A stretch of DNA of 64,000 bases from Tenebrio molitor (GCF_963966145.1 NC_091050.1:3968001-4032000), one strand, 5' to 3'; positions 27,501 to 40,707 are shown, numbered from the stretch's first letter. Program-made: numbers and translations. The notes: generated by a model from the sequence alone, not told the origin.

Positions 27501-29200
27501 ACATCATCACGAAAATTGATTAATTAAATAGTAGCCTGCAAATTTGCATAAACAATTTCGGTTTAATCATCGGTGATTCAGGCAAGTCGGCTGCAGGAGC
27601 TTCATTGGATATGAGCAAAGCGGGTTATATGCAGAGCTTTTCTCGGATGGGGATGACAGTTTATGCGGACATGCCCATACCGTGTCCCGATACCTCAATC
27701 ACTCACCCACCTGATGTACTCCGCTATTAGCGTAAATTTATGCAAATTGCGATGATATAGCAGGCGATTGTAGCAGGTTTCCAGTTCAATCGATTACGAC
27801 GCAATATTCGAAAATTGAAATGAACGATGAAGACGTGTTCGATGATTCCTAGCAGGAACCGATAAAAATGAAGCACACATGACATGATTTGCGTGACTTA
27901 ATATGCACGAACATGGGCGGTGTGTGTGGAATTTAGATGTACAACACCGCAAGCGATGATAACAAAGGACACGTTGATTACGAGCATTCAAGCTTAATTC
28001 ATTCATATTTATATGGCGCGCAGGTGATTATAACATGCTGGTATGCTGGGGGACCGTGCGAAAATATGAATGACATATTTTTTATGATATTTGCATACGG
28101 CACTCCTTTATATTGTTTTATTATGTAGTTTGGACCTGCCGTTTGCATTTTAATTGCAGTTTACTACGTGGAATCGTCGTATATGCAGTGTAATTGATTT
28201 ACAGTATGTTTGTTTACAAGAAGTCGGGTCAGGTGCGGTCATATTACCGATTTATGTCAATATGCGCCAAGATACCTACTACCGGAATTTTCAATATTTG
28301 ATGACTTATTTAGGGGATGGAAAATATCCTTAACAAACCGAACCGGTAGTCGACATTAAGCGACGCGACCTCTTGCGTCCCGTTAATGTTTGATGAGATT
28401 AAGACGCAAACCATGTTTCATCATCACCGTCGTTTACTCATCTCTCATCTTTGGTCGTCTTCCCTGCTTTGCATATGGATGTTCGTCAGCTTGGTATGTT
28501 CGATCGTGCGCCTCCCTCAGTTTTGAGAAATACCGCGGAAAATTGTGTGTTTATCACCACTCTTGTGTAAAATATTCTATCAAAAATCCAAAAGATTTCC
28601 AATGGTGAACTTTCTTTCTCAAGAAAGAAGTAGCATATTTTTTCAAACATTATCAAGTCTTATTGTATCGTGTACAGCTTTTCATCGTAACAAAAATAAG
28701 AAAAATGTTGAATTTGAAGCAAGATAAACAATATCAATATCAATATTTCGCCAAAAATTGTGTATCAGTGTAGGTACATCTCAGAATACATTTTTTAGAG
28801 AAGCGCCGTGGGAAATGGTCGTTCTGGTCGATCAAAAGTGCGTGTGCAGCCATTGTGTCGCATGCAGAACGCTATCACTGATCACACTATCGTCAGATCG
28901 TGTCTTCTTCATTCTAAAGCTTAGCACACAATAATTATGGTGGCCTATCGAAGACCCATCGATGGCGTTACATTGCCGGCACTCCTATATCATTAACATA
29001 AGTACAGCGCGAAATGATTAATTATGCGAAATTGCAGCGACCCCAAAACAGTTCCTGGTGAGTCTTCCAAACGGTGTGAATAAAGGAGACAGCTAGTGCT
29101 ATCCAATCTAGATACATAATAAGCCACGTCATTCACCACCGTTGCCTTTATTAATTTTATTAAGGCAATTTGATACGTCTTCAACTTTTAATAAACTTAA
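27501..29200. promoter_or_regulatory. Candidate regulatory block (octamer-containing)
   Basis: This block has more balanced composition and less low-complexity sequence than its flanks. It contains two POU-octamer matches about 200 bp apart, ATTTGCAT at 27542-27549 and ATGCAAAT at 27740-27747, and several TAAT-core and TTTATG motifs. There is no coding signal: frames at 27794-28006, 28390-28608 and 28993-29184 lack recognisable content. An enhancer is a plausible reading in a gene desert but is inference. Short motifs alone do not prove function. Confidence 0.3.
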
Positions 29201-32200
29201 TATCCTGCATACTGAGAAATGTGGGACAAAAATGTTGCAAGTTTCTGGGAAGGGCTACCGTAGCGTAAATTTACTAACAGGTGTATAATAACCGTGCATA
29301 ATAAATATGCTTAGTATGACTCGGCAAGTGATAATTGCAAATGTGCAGAAATGCATTTCTTTTCTGTACTAATACAGTTCTGTAGTCGCCGACGCTTCTC
29401 AGAAAAATTGCAATTAGAATATAAATGGCTTTGCTTACAAGAGAATTTTTGTTTTTCGTATTCTGTGGATCTGCTTTGGTGAAATCTTTTCATCCCATTA
29501 TGCAATGCAAAATATTTTTTTGGTAACTAATTTTTGTCTTGACGACAATTGAAGCTACAAAACGTAAATATTGAGTGGAATCTAAACGAATTGTCAACGA
29601 GACCCGTTGACATAAACAAAGCAAAGCCCGTGGTCGCCAAAAAAAGAAGACACGCCGATCAAAAAGGAAAGTTATTTCATGGTCGAAAAGATTTGGCGCA
29701 TTAGGCGAATCGACCGACAATGTGTCGCATGCAGGTGTTATATGCAATGCAACTTGCTGTGGACGATTTTGAAGAATGTGAAATGTGCAACTGTTGCAAA
29801 ATCTGTTTGGAGAAGCAGGTAGACAACAGGGTTATTTCCGTCCGATTCTAAGTCTGAGACAATACGGTCGTAATTAATTGGAAGTATTTTTACCGATGAA
29901 CGTCAAAACTGAACCGTGTAGAGATTCGTGAAGAGAAAGAGTCCAGGCGTGGCTCGTAAATATGTCAAAATCGGTGTTGTTTTAAAATGGGAAACAATGA
30001 GCCAAGGAGATTTGTGTGTCTGTCTTTCAAGTCGCGTCACTGCAGCTGTCACCCTAAACGCTTCTCCGGAGAGACTCTAGTTTTTAAGTCAATCTCAACA
30101 TTATTTTAAATATTACGTTTTGCCTCCATATTACGCCCTCCCTTTTACTGAGGCAATTTAGATAAAAATAAACTGACAAGGAAAGCGTATTTTATGCCAC
30201 CCCCGGGATGTTTTTTGTTCCAAAAGTAATTTTAAGTAAAACAATTAAGGCACAAATACAGATATGCAGATGTTCCAGCATTATCCGATGCTACTTCTGA
30301 AAAGTGAGACACGAGAGGCACTGCGACATCTCATTTCTGGCGTTCTTTAATATTAGGCTCGGCTATGCGGCGTCAGTGGCTTTCTTTTAACACATGAATA
30401 AGTAATTGGCATGCCATTGCAGACATTTATTTTATACAGGTGTAGAATCAGAACACAGGTTTCTTTCTCTCTCTGCTTTGAGTGCGACAATCACGGATTA
30501 CGTCAACATCCTCTTCTAGAAAGGTTTGAAATTCTACTTATTAATTGGATTTCGATGACGATGCATCCACCAATGATTTGTATGCAATGGTTGCGTCGTG
30601 GGAATTTATAGTATTCCATTTTCATTACGGAGTCCCAAATAAACAAATTCTTTGCTTCTCTTAATTAATTAAACTATTTAATTTGGTCCTGCGCCATTAA
30701 AATAGTTACACATTTTTATATCTGGCCGTCTCCTTCATTCTTTGATAAAACCTATTTAAAAGAAGGTGATGGAAATTGGTGGTACCGTGAATAAAATTAA
30801 ATTAAGATCAAATAATACTGAACCGTGTTTATAAGAATAGATGTTTATTTACCTCCACGTATCAAGATTATACGGTTAAAACCACCTAGAAAAAAATATA
30901 TGAAACGGAAATGTTGTTCCATTAAGAGACCCTTTTGGGTGAACGTTCAATTAATTCGTTACGAGGCAACGCTTTGATAAACTTTCTAGATTTAACCTAG
31001 CCAAGTTATCTTTTTATCCTTAGTTATTGTAGCAAAACGATAAAATCTGACGTTATTTCATCCCCATCACCCCCTTATTACGTAACAATTTAACGGATGT
31101 TTGTCATGAAGATTAAGATAAGGCAATAGGATATAATAATACATAATGGGCCGCACATAATGCTAAGTGTAAACAAGGCTGATCATATCGACTCACTGTG
31201 ACGAGCACTAACTTATGGCGTAATTCGACTACAGTCCAGATAAAAACCGTGCAGAATGGGGTGCTGTAATCTTACCAGATGAAAAGAGGAATTTGAGTGG
31301 AGGATTATTGCGAAGGATGAAGTGTTACATTATCTGGGGTAGTTTCAAAGCTAAATTAACGACAAAAATGATAAAAATCCGAGTTATTATCTCGATGTAA
31401 AGTGGACGGGGTTTCGATAAAAGAAATAATTGTGGCAGCTGTAAATCTTGCCTCGTTTCCGATACCTGTAACCGTCTGGAAGGCCCTCATATATTACCTG
31501 TGACTTGTCTTTGACATTAACGCATGTCAATCCAACGTGGTCGGTAAGACACTCACTAGTGCATCAATTGCATAAAATCTCAAAGGGACATTACTACTTT
31601 TTGGAACAGTGTACCTGTTTTGATTTATGCTGTCGTTAAGTTATACGCTTTTATGTGCTATATGCTAGTAATAAAAGCATTGTGTGACAAAGGTTTGGGT
31701 GAATAATAAACATCGAAAAAAACGGGAGGGTGTGCGATTTTTGACTTTTACGGTCGAACCCTATAAAACTGTTAAAACATATTTAAGGCCATGTCTTTAT
31801 TTTGACGAAAACCTTGACTTTTTGTGGCGGTTGTTGTGAATTTGTTCGAGTTATAATGCCTCGTCTTTGTACGTAATAAATCATGTTATGTCAAGAAAGC
31901 GGGGTGAGTTCTGCCTCCGCTCAGGGGGAGGCTCCGCTTATTTACTGATAACTTCATGTCACGCTGATTAATGGAAATTTAATGCTAATTTCAGCTTAGT
32001 TAGCTCGTTTAATAAATAAGGTTACGTTTCATACTATGGAGGGAACAAAGCAGTCTGCTTTAGATATTCTAATTTTCCACTTATACCTTTACATACCATA
32101 TACATTTAACAAAACTGTTGTTTTGTTGTTAGATTAAAATCATATTTTCTACTCTAGAGTACAAAACTTAAATACTAAAATACAATACAGCAGCGTGTTA

Positions 32201-32550
32201 CATTTTACCCTAAATTTTCTTTTGACAAACAAATAATAATAAACGTAAAATATATAATTTGGTGTTTGTGTTTGTATGGTTTTAGTCATTTGTACTAGAA
32301 TGTGATACTTTTGATACACCACTAAAAACTTGCTTCATTTGCCGTTGTGATTGGTAAGAACAGATGACTCAGAATAAATGAAACCAACACTGATCTTTTT
32401 ACATAACAACAATTAATAAAACCTGGTGAATCTAAATCAGACAGATAAAGAAGGAATCGAAGACATCAGAGCGACTAGAAAGACTGAAGATACTGGAGTG
32501 ACTAGAGAACAATGCGCTGGCAGAAAATAGGTTCAAAAAAATTAACAATT
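29201..32550. other. Non-coding stretch
   Basis: There is no recognisable gene. A 34-codon ATG frame at 29747-29851 encodes a cysteine cluster (CEMCNCCKIC) and is discussed as a weak observation only. GC-balanced patches occur at 29580-30110 and 31180-31560. The rest is AT-rich and unremarkable. Confidence 0.5.
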
Positions 32551-32692
32551 GCTGTGTTGTTAAATTTGACATCGAAGTTGGCGTTAAAGAGTCGATTCTG
32601 AACGCACCACCGGATTTAAGACCAGTGATTTACTCACAATCGACTCTTCAACGCCAACTTCGACGCCAAATTAAAAAAAAAACACCCGTTAT
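32551..32692. mobile_element. MITE family A, divergent internally deleted copy
   Basis: The inner arms CGAAGTTGGCGTTAAAGAGT and CGACTCTTCAACGCCAACTT are near-perfect inverted copies. The loop is short and unlike other copies (GGATTTAAGACCAGTGATTT). The right end carries a poly-A run before ACACCCG. The left terminus is degenerate (GTGTTGTTAAATTTGAC). The copy lacks the usual loop, so it is an internal-deletion derivative or a gene-conversion product of two arms. Confidence 0.85.
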
Positions 32693-33310
32693 AACTGCCT
32701 ATGTATTATTAATTCTTGCATGAATAATTTATCAATGCATATCCAAAATTCTCTGTGTAAAAAAGATGACAGGTTAGCGACGAAAGCTTTTGCGTTATTT
32801 CACTTTTTTGAAGTTTAAGAATTGAATTTGTTTTGTACACGTTTTTTGTTGTAATTTCAGAACAAGGTAATAAAATATCCTAATCTTAATAAAATTAAAT
32901 CTTCAAAATGGTCACTATTACTCGTATTTAAACAATAGTAAATTTTGAACATTTTCTGTTTTTTTTTTCTACTTGATAAAAATATGAAAGTCAAGTAACT
33001 CCGAATACTAAAAAAATGTTCGTTTTCATAATTTTTATTTAAAAATATAGAATGTCATTACAAATTTTAAATAGGGGGTGGCTGGAGGTTGCTGGGGTTG
33101 GAGCAATGACATTACTTCCCCCTATGCTCTGACTCACATCCAAAAATAAATCCATCCGAACTTTTCAGGTAGACAATCTAATGGCAAAAATTTGTCGTGT
33201 TAATATTTTTGAAATTTTGTATTTCAGGGAATTATTTACTTCGGTGTTTCACATATTTATATACGAGTACCCATATCTATTACTTTGTTCTTCATCTGCA
33301 TCTGAAAGTG
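32693..33310. other. AT-rich spacer between two family A copies
   Basis: Nothing recognisable is present in these 618 bp. They separate two family A elements. The sequence is AT-rich with homopolymer runs. Confidence 0.6.
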
Positions 33311-33516
33311 TCGGGTGTTTATTTAAATTTCTTTTCAAAATTGGCGTTGAAGAGTCGATTATGAACGCACCACTCGTTAGTCTCCAGGGTAAAAACACAA
33401 ACAACGCAAACAGTGAGGTTAGATTTAAACAGCTGATCCGTGACCTGTAATTCGTGGTGTGTTCACAACCGACTCTTCAACGCCAACTTTGAGGAGAAAT
33501 TTAAATGAACACCCGA
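33311..33516. mobile_element. MITE family A, best-preserved copy
   Basis: This copy defines the family: 206 bp with termini TCGGGTGTTTATTTAAATTT and AAATTTAAATGAACACCCGA. Inner arms are TTGGCGTTGAAGAGTCGATT and its complement. The loop includes AAAACACAAACAACGCAAAC and GTTAGATTTAAACAGCTGAT. Flanking bases are GTG on the left and TAG on the right, and no clear target duplication is visible. The frame at 33181-33450 overlaps it and is an artefact of the repeat. Confidence 0.95.
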
Positions 33517-36001
33517 TAGTATGCTAGCACTGACTAGTATGCTAACACTCTTGCCTAAAAGACAGGATGCATATTAAACTTTATGACGTGAGCTACAAAA
33601 TTAAAAACTGGCTCTTCAAAAGAAATCTTCATTTTGTTTGTTAGGTTACATTTACATGTAAAACGGTAGATTTGTTCGCACGATGTAGTTCGTTAATAAA
33701 AGGTATAATAACTGTCGTCATAAAAGCGTAGTTCAGTAGACTAAAATTCGTGTTGTATAAAACTTATTTAACTAGTCATAGTTACACCTACCTACTTTGT
33801 GAATGTTTTTATAGAAGTCTGACAGATATGCCTCAGTTAATAAGTCAGTAATCTTGCACGGTATACGGCGGCGATGAAATAAACCACGTCGGGAAACGTA
33901 CCGTGACACAGGTTATTAAAAAACCGCCCTCTCATCATATCCTCTGTAAATTTATTGCTGCTACTTGAACCAATTTTGTTATGAATTGGTGTTGAACAGT
34001 GGCAGCCGGCATTACGAGGCACATTCTCGCGTCTGGTGGGTACAAAATGCCCTTCCAGTTTCCATTCATAAGCACATCGATGCACATGCTTGTTAATTTA
34101 TTAGCGAGCGTGCTAAAAGATTCACATGGGAGGTTTTTCAAATCTTTAATCGAATTTATCTCGACTTCCCGACGAAACCACAAAGAAAAAATATCTCTGT
34201 CCTTATGATTTTTGATCTTTCGGTGGGCCATTACGAAAATTAATTGCGAGATGTTTTACGATAACATCTCGATTCATATTAAATTTAACAGATTTTCGTG
34301 TTTTTGTGAGATTTTGTTTGTGCGGCGTGGACCGTCTTTCGTTGAAATTCTCGATGAGTTATTTATGAAATATTTGACTTAGACAGGAGACTTAAATCAT
34401 GCAAAGGTATTGTTTTTATGGTAATATAATCCATCGGACTCCGCTTTAATAAAAACCGCATAAGCATCTGAGGCATTTTTATTTATTGTTTTTAATATGA
34501 CATTGATTAAGGATAGTACATCGCCGTTTTAATTAGAGACGAAAAGGACGGACATAAATCAACGTTTTATTCCCACACTTTCTGTATTTAACCTATCAAA
34601 ACGGGGAATTTGATAAATTCGGACGTTAAACCGAAACAAAAAGTACCTGATTTAATTATGAGGTGTTTTAAAAGGGTCTCTGTTCCGTACGTTTTTCCTT
34701 TTTTCATAAAATCCGTTTTTATCTATAACTCGAGTCCTGAACATCGCCTCTATAATGTTCCGATGAGCGGGTTAACTATAAATTAGGCATGTCCTGGCGT
34801 CTTATTACCTTATAACTCAAGACAAGGGTGTGGTAGAATCTAATTATCGCTTGAATCTATAAGCTTTGGCCGGTTGTTCCAACACGTACTCAGTCTTTCC
34901 ACCAGAGTTTAATTATTTTACTCAAAAAACAATCACCCCAGACGTTTCTTCCCTCTTCGCGATAACTACCAAATACATCCGCCAATACATTTAGAAGAGG
35001 CAAAGAATTATAACGCAATATTTTTTCTTATAAAATTCTCATCCCTTTGCTTTAAATATTACTTGTAATATTTGAATTTGATACAAAGATTCTTTATAAA
35101 TTAATCTTCTGGAATGTTGATTTCTTATTGATCAGGATAAATATCACCACATGCCTCACTGGTTCTTAATAATATCGTCACACATTTTTTTTTTTTCGTT
35201 AATCGATTAATTAAAACACTGTTTTTTGTAGAACGTGCAAAAATACACTAAATTCCAAATGAACCGGAATAGCAAATTAGTTTCAAGAAAATTTTAACGG
35301 AAATGACATCATTGTGTACCCACTTGTTTAAGAGAAATTTAATGCACTCATCTGCTTATCTTACCCTCATCTCATTAATTACATTAGTGATAGATTTTTA
35401 TCAGACATGTGTTCACACTTGAACATTTTTCCGTTGTTGATTACATAATTTCGAATTTGTTGAATAAATGTCATCATAATATAAATATGATGAAGAACAT
35501 AATGAAGATAAAAATATCTACAAATTTCAAAATAAAACAAAAATATTTCAAAATTATCTTATTCAGCCTGTCCAAGAACTGCTTCCCCACAAAAAACATG
35601 CATGTGCCTACGGCAACAGAGACTCCATGATGATTAAAATAAATTTCTCTGTAGCTCACATAACCGAGTTATAAAGTTTTCAATTTTACCAATCCCAGAA
35701 GCTCGTCCTCAAATATTACTAAAAAATCGGATAGGTTGGTAGACAGCAAAAAAATTATTGATATCGCAACAATCAGCGAAAAGTTTACTTGAAAATTTAC
35801 GTCGAAATCCAAGTAACGCAAAATTGCAGTCATCCTACCTTGATGGTACTCAACTCTGATTGGTCAAGTTTACGACGTCCTTTCTCCATTATTGCTTGAG
35901 ATAGGACTTTTTTTCTTTAAAATTTAGATTAGCATATTTACTCACATACTCCCTTTTTTCTCTGGGGAGGCAGTTCTTGGCCCTGTATATATTAAAGCAA
36001 G
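33517..36001. other. Non-coding stretch
   Basis: No recognisable gene is present. A GCTAGCACTGACTAGTATGCTAACACT-like short duplication follows the MITE (TAGTATGCTAGCACTGAC and TAGTATGCTAACACT, 33516-33550). Frames on both strands near 33837-34231 overlap one another and show no domain. The part from 34240 to 34960 is moderately complex. The part from 35000 to 35700 is AT-rich. Confidence 0.5.
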
Positions 36002-36285
36002 TATACAACGTGTTTCACTTAAGAGGAGCCTAACGTAATTTAAACGCAACACAAAATACATTTGACAATAGGAACTAGATTCATTAAAAATTATAAATTG
36101 TAGTTTGGGGAGCTTTTCCGCAAATGTGTGAACAAAGGGGAAATCTAAAAAACTTCAAGGATGTCCAAACTACTTTTTGTCAAAATACCTATGATTTATC
36201 ACACCTAGTTACTCATGAAAATTGAATATTGGGTTGCATTTTGAGTTCTTCAGGCTCGTACTCTTACGTGAAACACATTGTATAT
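36002..36285. mobile_element. Family K foldback element, complete, 284 bp
   Basis: The termini TATACAACGTGTTTCACTTA and ACGTGAAACACATTGTATA are inverted copies. The similarity continues inward along both arms (GAGCCTAACG with CAGGCTCGTA; AACGCAACACAAAATA with its diverged partner; AAACTAC/GTAGTTTGG near the centre), so the whole element is one imperfect hairpin. It is non-coding. A truncated relative lies at 21034-21110. Confidence 0.85.
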
Positions 36286-38144
36286 TAATTTTATGAGTTA
36301 AGTCTTGGATAAGTTATTTTTAATCAATTCTTCCAACTGCAAATTTTAATATGATGATGATGATGATAATGATTATGAAGCGTTCAATGTCCGTATGAAA
36401 TATGCTACGGCACTGATTTTCATAAAGTTCAAACACTATCACTAAGGTCAGAATGATAAGAAGAGATAGAGAAAATGATTTGGTCGTCGGTGGAATGAAC
36501 GTTTATTAGAGGGTTTTCTAGAGAGTCTCAGTTCCGGTTTGTGGTGGTCAGGCCACCTTAAACCAACACTTCCATGAAGGCGGAAACTTCTCTTAACTAC
36601 ACGCAAACTTCGACCCTTTGACAATGACATTAACTTGATATCTGGTGCTAATTAGTGTCAATTTTTATAGATAAGCAATTTTAGGTTATTTAATATAAAA
36701 CAATGTCCACGATTGTTAAAATAAATGACCGCACACGACGCAATTGAAATAAGCATTTGAAAAATTGGCACGTATGGTCGGTACTTGTTTCCGATTTAAA
36801 TTGGTTGATAAATAACCCGGGTAGGATTCCTGTCCGCACTGGTGACAGCGATACACAGGCGGACACCTGACGTCCTGCCCGTACCATAGCCTTATACCTG
36901 GTCGAGGATGTTGATGGACGACCGTCTGGGTCGGCCCGTCATTCGACACCGTTTAGCACCGCATCTTTCCTTAGATCGACTTAATTTTTTAAAAGATACT
37001 AGCGGTCACTGACAAAAACCGAACGGAAAACGTTCGAAATCTGTTCTTACAGCTAGTCATTTAAAGGATACGTAACAGGATATCCCTCCGAAAGTTTTAT
37101 TAATCATTTATAATTTCATGTTTGAAGATTAACGGGATTTAAGTGCAACAAAGACAAATACAAAATTTTGTTCTTACTGGTACAGTTTATCGTAAATCAG
37201 TGACACAATATACAGCAAAGGAAAAAGGTTATAAATCTATAAACTTTTTTATTATTTCGCCATGTACAAATAGTATGCTCTTTAGGTAATCTAAATTAAA
37301 ATTTTTATAATTAGCTAATAGGTAAAATAAAATTTAAATTAAAACATTTAAAAATAAATCATTGTGAATATGTTATATTACAGTACTTGTCGCAACATGA
37401 TAGAGTTTTCAGTTAAATAATAATTTGACTTTGAACTCTTCTCTCTTAAAACTGTTATACCTAGTCGTAAGAGTGAGGCGTCCATAATAAAAATTCTGTT
37501 TATTTGAGGTAAATGATAAAACACTGATCTTCTGCGTTTTAATGCTGGATTGAATTTTCAACAGATCTTGTTTATCTGTTAATAAAATAGCTAATTTGAA
37601 TAGTTGCGTAATACGCACCCATTTTAAATAAAATATTTAGGCACATATTTTCCTTATAACATCTTGGTCTACTCTGGTCTCCGTGATCAGTTAAACTGCT
37701 TATTTTCTAAATTTATCAAATGGTGGTGAAAAATGTTTTGATTATTTTACTCTATATACGAATCAGCCAATAAAATCGAAGGACTAACATATGTATTACA
37801 TCAAAAATATCATATTTACTCTATTACTTAGGTAAGTAATAACATTATTTGTAGACATTTCTACATTCTACAAATAGAATTCAAAAATCGGATTATTTTT
37901 CTTAATTATAGAATTAATTGATTAATTAATTGATAAAAAAATGTTTTGAGTTGATTTTAAACATAATAATTTTGGATAAATATTAGAAAAAAATCAAACA
38001 TTTTAAAACAATTAAGAGTTTTTTCAAGATACTTTCTCAATATCCGAGATCAAACACTGAAACTGACAACTGGGAATAAAAAAACTCAAAAAGGAATTAT
38101 TTTATCAACAAAATTGTGGATAGATGCACGTTCTACACCACAAC
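36286..38144. other. Non-coding AT-rich stretch with GAT microsatellite
   Basis: A short (GAT)n microsatellite lies at 36351-36375. A GC-balanced patch at 36440-36960 opens minus-strand frames without recognisable content. From 37100 to 38144 the sequence is strongly AT-rich with nothing recognisable. Confidence 0.55.
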
Positions 38145-38490
38145 TACAGGGTATCTATAAATGACTGTCGGGTCGAGCCAGCTTTGGAAAAAAATATTAT
38201 TGTGCCGCCTTTATGAAACAGATGCCCAATTCTTTATTAATTGTCAGTTCTGACATTAATGGCGTTTTATTTGCGCTTTTCAGTCCAGTTTTCGTTTCTT
38301 ATATCACAGTTTTTTCAATACAAATTGCAAACACGTAGCTAAACAAAATTTGTGAGGGTAGGATTTAGCCAACAACCTAATCTGAAAATGTTACATTCAA
38401 AATTTGCCGAATTTTTTCTACATATAAAGCGGCACATTCAAAAGTTTTCATAGCAAACTGGGCCAGACAATCATTTATAGAGATCCTGTA
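38145..38490. mobile_element. Family J foldback element, 346 bp
   Basis: The left terminus TACAGGGTATCTATAAATGA followed by CTGTCGGGTC matches the complement of the right end ATCATTTATAGAGATCCTGTA with a few changes. Inward similarity persists through TTATTGTGCCGCCTTTAT on the left and the complement of ATATAAAGCGGCACATTCAA on the right. It is one imperfect hairpin with no coding potential. No second copy was noticed in the window. Confidence 0.8.
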
Positions 38491-39881
38491 CAATTAACTC
38501 TTGAAGATCGATACGATCTTTTGTTGTTAAAATTTTGATTTGTGTTATTTTCGTTTAATTTTAACAATTTACAGAACCTGAGATAATTTTTGCCTTTAAT
38601 TTGCTTTTTAATAATTCCATTCCATTTTTTTCTTCTGTAAAATTTAGTATTCTAGTCGAACATTTAGTCGTTTTTTGAATGAATCCTTGTGTATCCTTCA
38701 TCAGTTATCATGAATCATCAGGAAGGTTTGTGCTAACGAATAATTAATTGTGTCAGAAACTTTTAACGATGAGATCGCAAATTATTAAGAAACGTAGGTC
38801 TTGTCGAATGGCGGAAACTGCGCGTGCTATTCTAAAAACTAGATAAAAACTGATCGTATGTTTGGTCAGTTTGCACATAGATGGCTGTATCGTGACTTTC
38901 ACGGTAGATAAAAAGCAAAAGGCGAATCAGGGCACGTACGGCGTACGGCAGAGCACACAGAGACCGCTGTTCGTTGCGGCTCCCCACTGTTTGTTTACAG
39001 AATCGATTTCGCTTTTCGCCCTTATTGAATAGTTTCCGCGGCTATTTCACTCATCCTTCCATTTTATTAATTCCCCACCACTGTTTGTATAACATTTTCG
39101 CTCTTCTTTCCTTGAATTCTGGAAGCAGCACACGTACGTATAAATTTATTACAATTCAACCCGTTCCAAACTTAATTTCATTAGGCTGCATTGTTTAAAA
39201 TTGAAAGCTGGGGGAGAGAGATTAGTTAATTTATCATGTAATTTGGTGAATTTCCCTATTTTACAGTAGAAGGGCTTTTGTACTCCTCAATCAAATTATG
39301 CCCTTAGCAGAAATATTACCCGGACTCGCCCGGCAACGTCGTTCGCTGTATACAGCGCGGTAGTTGTTTAACCCCTGACTCCCGCTGCGCCGTTCTGTTA
39401 ATCCTCTAACCCGGAAAAAGTGAGCCTCATTAATTTATTAATAGACCGAAAAAGCCGATATAGATAAATTTGAACACTTCGGGGTTTCCATAAAGACCCA
39501 GCCGGGGCAGTTACGCGTGTGCCGTAAATTCTCATGGTGTTGTAAATGAGACATTTGTTTACATAAAGCGCGTGTTTCTCGTATAAATATAAGGCTTCTG
39601 GCGAGATGACTAGTGTTGTGTTAAACGTTATTGCACCGCACTAAATAACAACTACCTTATACCAGCAATAACATGAGGGAAAGGGGTTGAAACTGTGTTA
39701 TAACTTATATTGCTGCGGGGTGCCACAGTTATACCATGTCTTAATAACGTGGGCGTTAGAAGCGTGAGAAATTAAGCCGTTACATGCATGCAATTTCACT
39801 GTAAACATATCAAAACGTCAAACCGCAATAACAGGCCCTCAAAACTTTTCATCATAATGCATTTCCTAAGTAAAACAGAAC
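38491..39881. other. Non-coding stretch with GC-balanced block
   Basis: From 38491 to 38760 the sequence is AT-rich. From about 38900 to 39720 the composition is more balanced, with CGTACGGCGTACGGCA near 38936 and a TATAAATATAAGG motif near 39582. I found no matching coding frame downstream, so no promoter is called. Nothing else is recognisable. Confidence 0.5.
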
Positions 39882-40035
39882 TATAGTAAAAACGTTTTAG
39901 ATGTGGATTGTCAAACTCAAGGTCGCTTAAAACTTATCATTGAACTTGTACGTTACTGAGATCTGTCATAAATTCCAAATACCTTATTGGCACTCTTAAT
40001 TACTTTGCTTCCACATCTGTAACGTTCCGGCTATA
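39882..40035. mobile_element. Family G palindromic element, copy 1
   Basis: Imperfect inverted termini are TATAGTAAAAACGTTTTAGA followed by TGTGGATTGTC on the left and the complement of TATAGCCGGAACGTTACAGA on the right. It matches the 59.3-kb copy in reverse orientation, including AACTCAAGGTC and AAATACCTTAT, with about 20 bp deleted internally. Length 154 bp. TA bases at both ends suit a TA-targeting transposon. This is inference. Confidence 0.85.
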
Positions 40036-40707
40036 TGTATAAGTGTTTTTGAACTCATTAACTTCAAAATGACATTTTGCAAACGCAACAGTTAACCGCG
40101 AACGTAGGTTTCGCGCACTAGTGCTTCAAAATCGTCCAAAAAGCATTGGCCTTTTTGGGCATTCTGAAAATAACTTGACTTGATAATAATAAAATCTGGT
40201 TTACAAAACGTCAATTCTCCAATTTGGATGTTGAAAATATCGAAAGAATGACAATAAATCGCTATTAATTCGATTGACACTGGGGCAAGCGCCATCTATT
40301 CACTAAATTGGAAACTATTGGGTAATAATTTTAAAATGCTTTAATGTTCGTTTCAAAAAATATTGTACAAACCTCGATGCGCGAAGACGTATTCAGCACA
40401 TTCGCGCAAATGAAGCACTTGCTCCTTCGTCGCTTGTGCCTAAAATAATGCCCTCATGTGCGAAAAATGTCTATTTCAGTGTCACAATTGAGCATTTTGT
40501 GACACTGTTTTCACCAAGTTCAATTTTATAGCATCGTTTCTAGTGATTATTGAATATGGGGTTGGTAAATAAACTATTAAGGGGGTAGATTATTATTGTA
40601 ACAAAATTTGGGAGACAATTTGAAATTTACTTTTCAATGAAATAACATTGCTTCATCAATACCAACCCAATGCCATTAAAATAAAAGTCACTAGATAATT
40701 ATTTTAT
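40036..40707. other. Non-coding stretch with a perfect short hairpin
   Basis: A perfect 11-bp stem with a 9-base loop (CAGTGTCACAA / TTGTGACACTG) lies at 40477-40507. The minus frame at 40092-40295 and the rest of the interval contain nothing recognisable. Confidence 0.5.

Noticed and set aside
33181..33450. 89-codon plus frame
   Set aside because: Its second half is the family A repeat, so it is not a gene.
39582..39600. TATA-box-like TATAAATATAAGG
   Set aside because: AT-rich DNA gives many such matches, and there is no coding frame or initiator context downstream.
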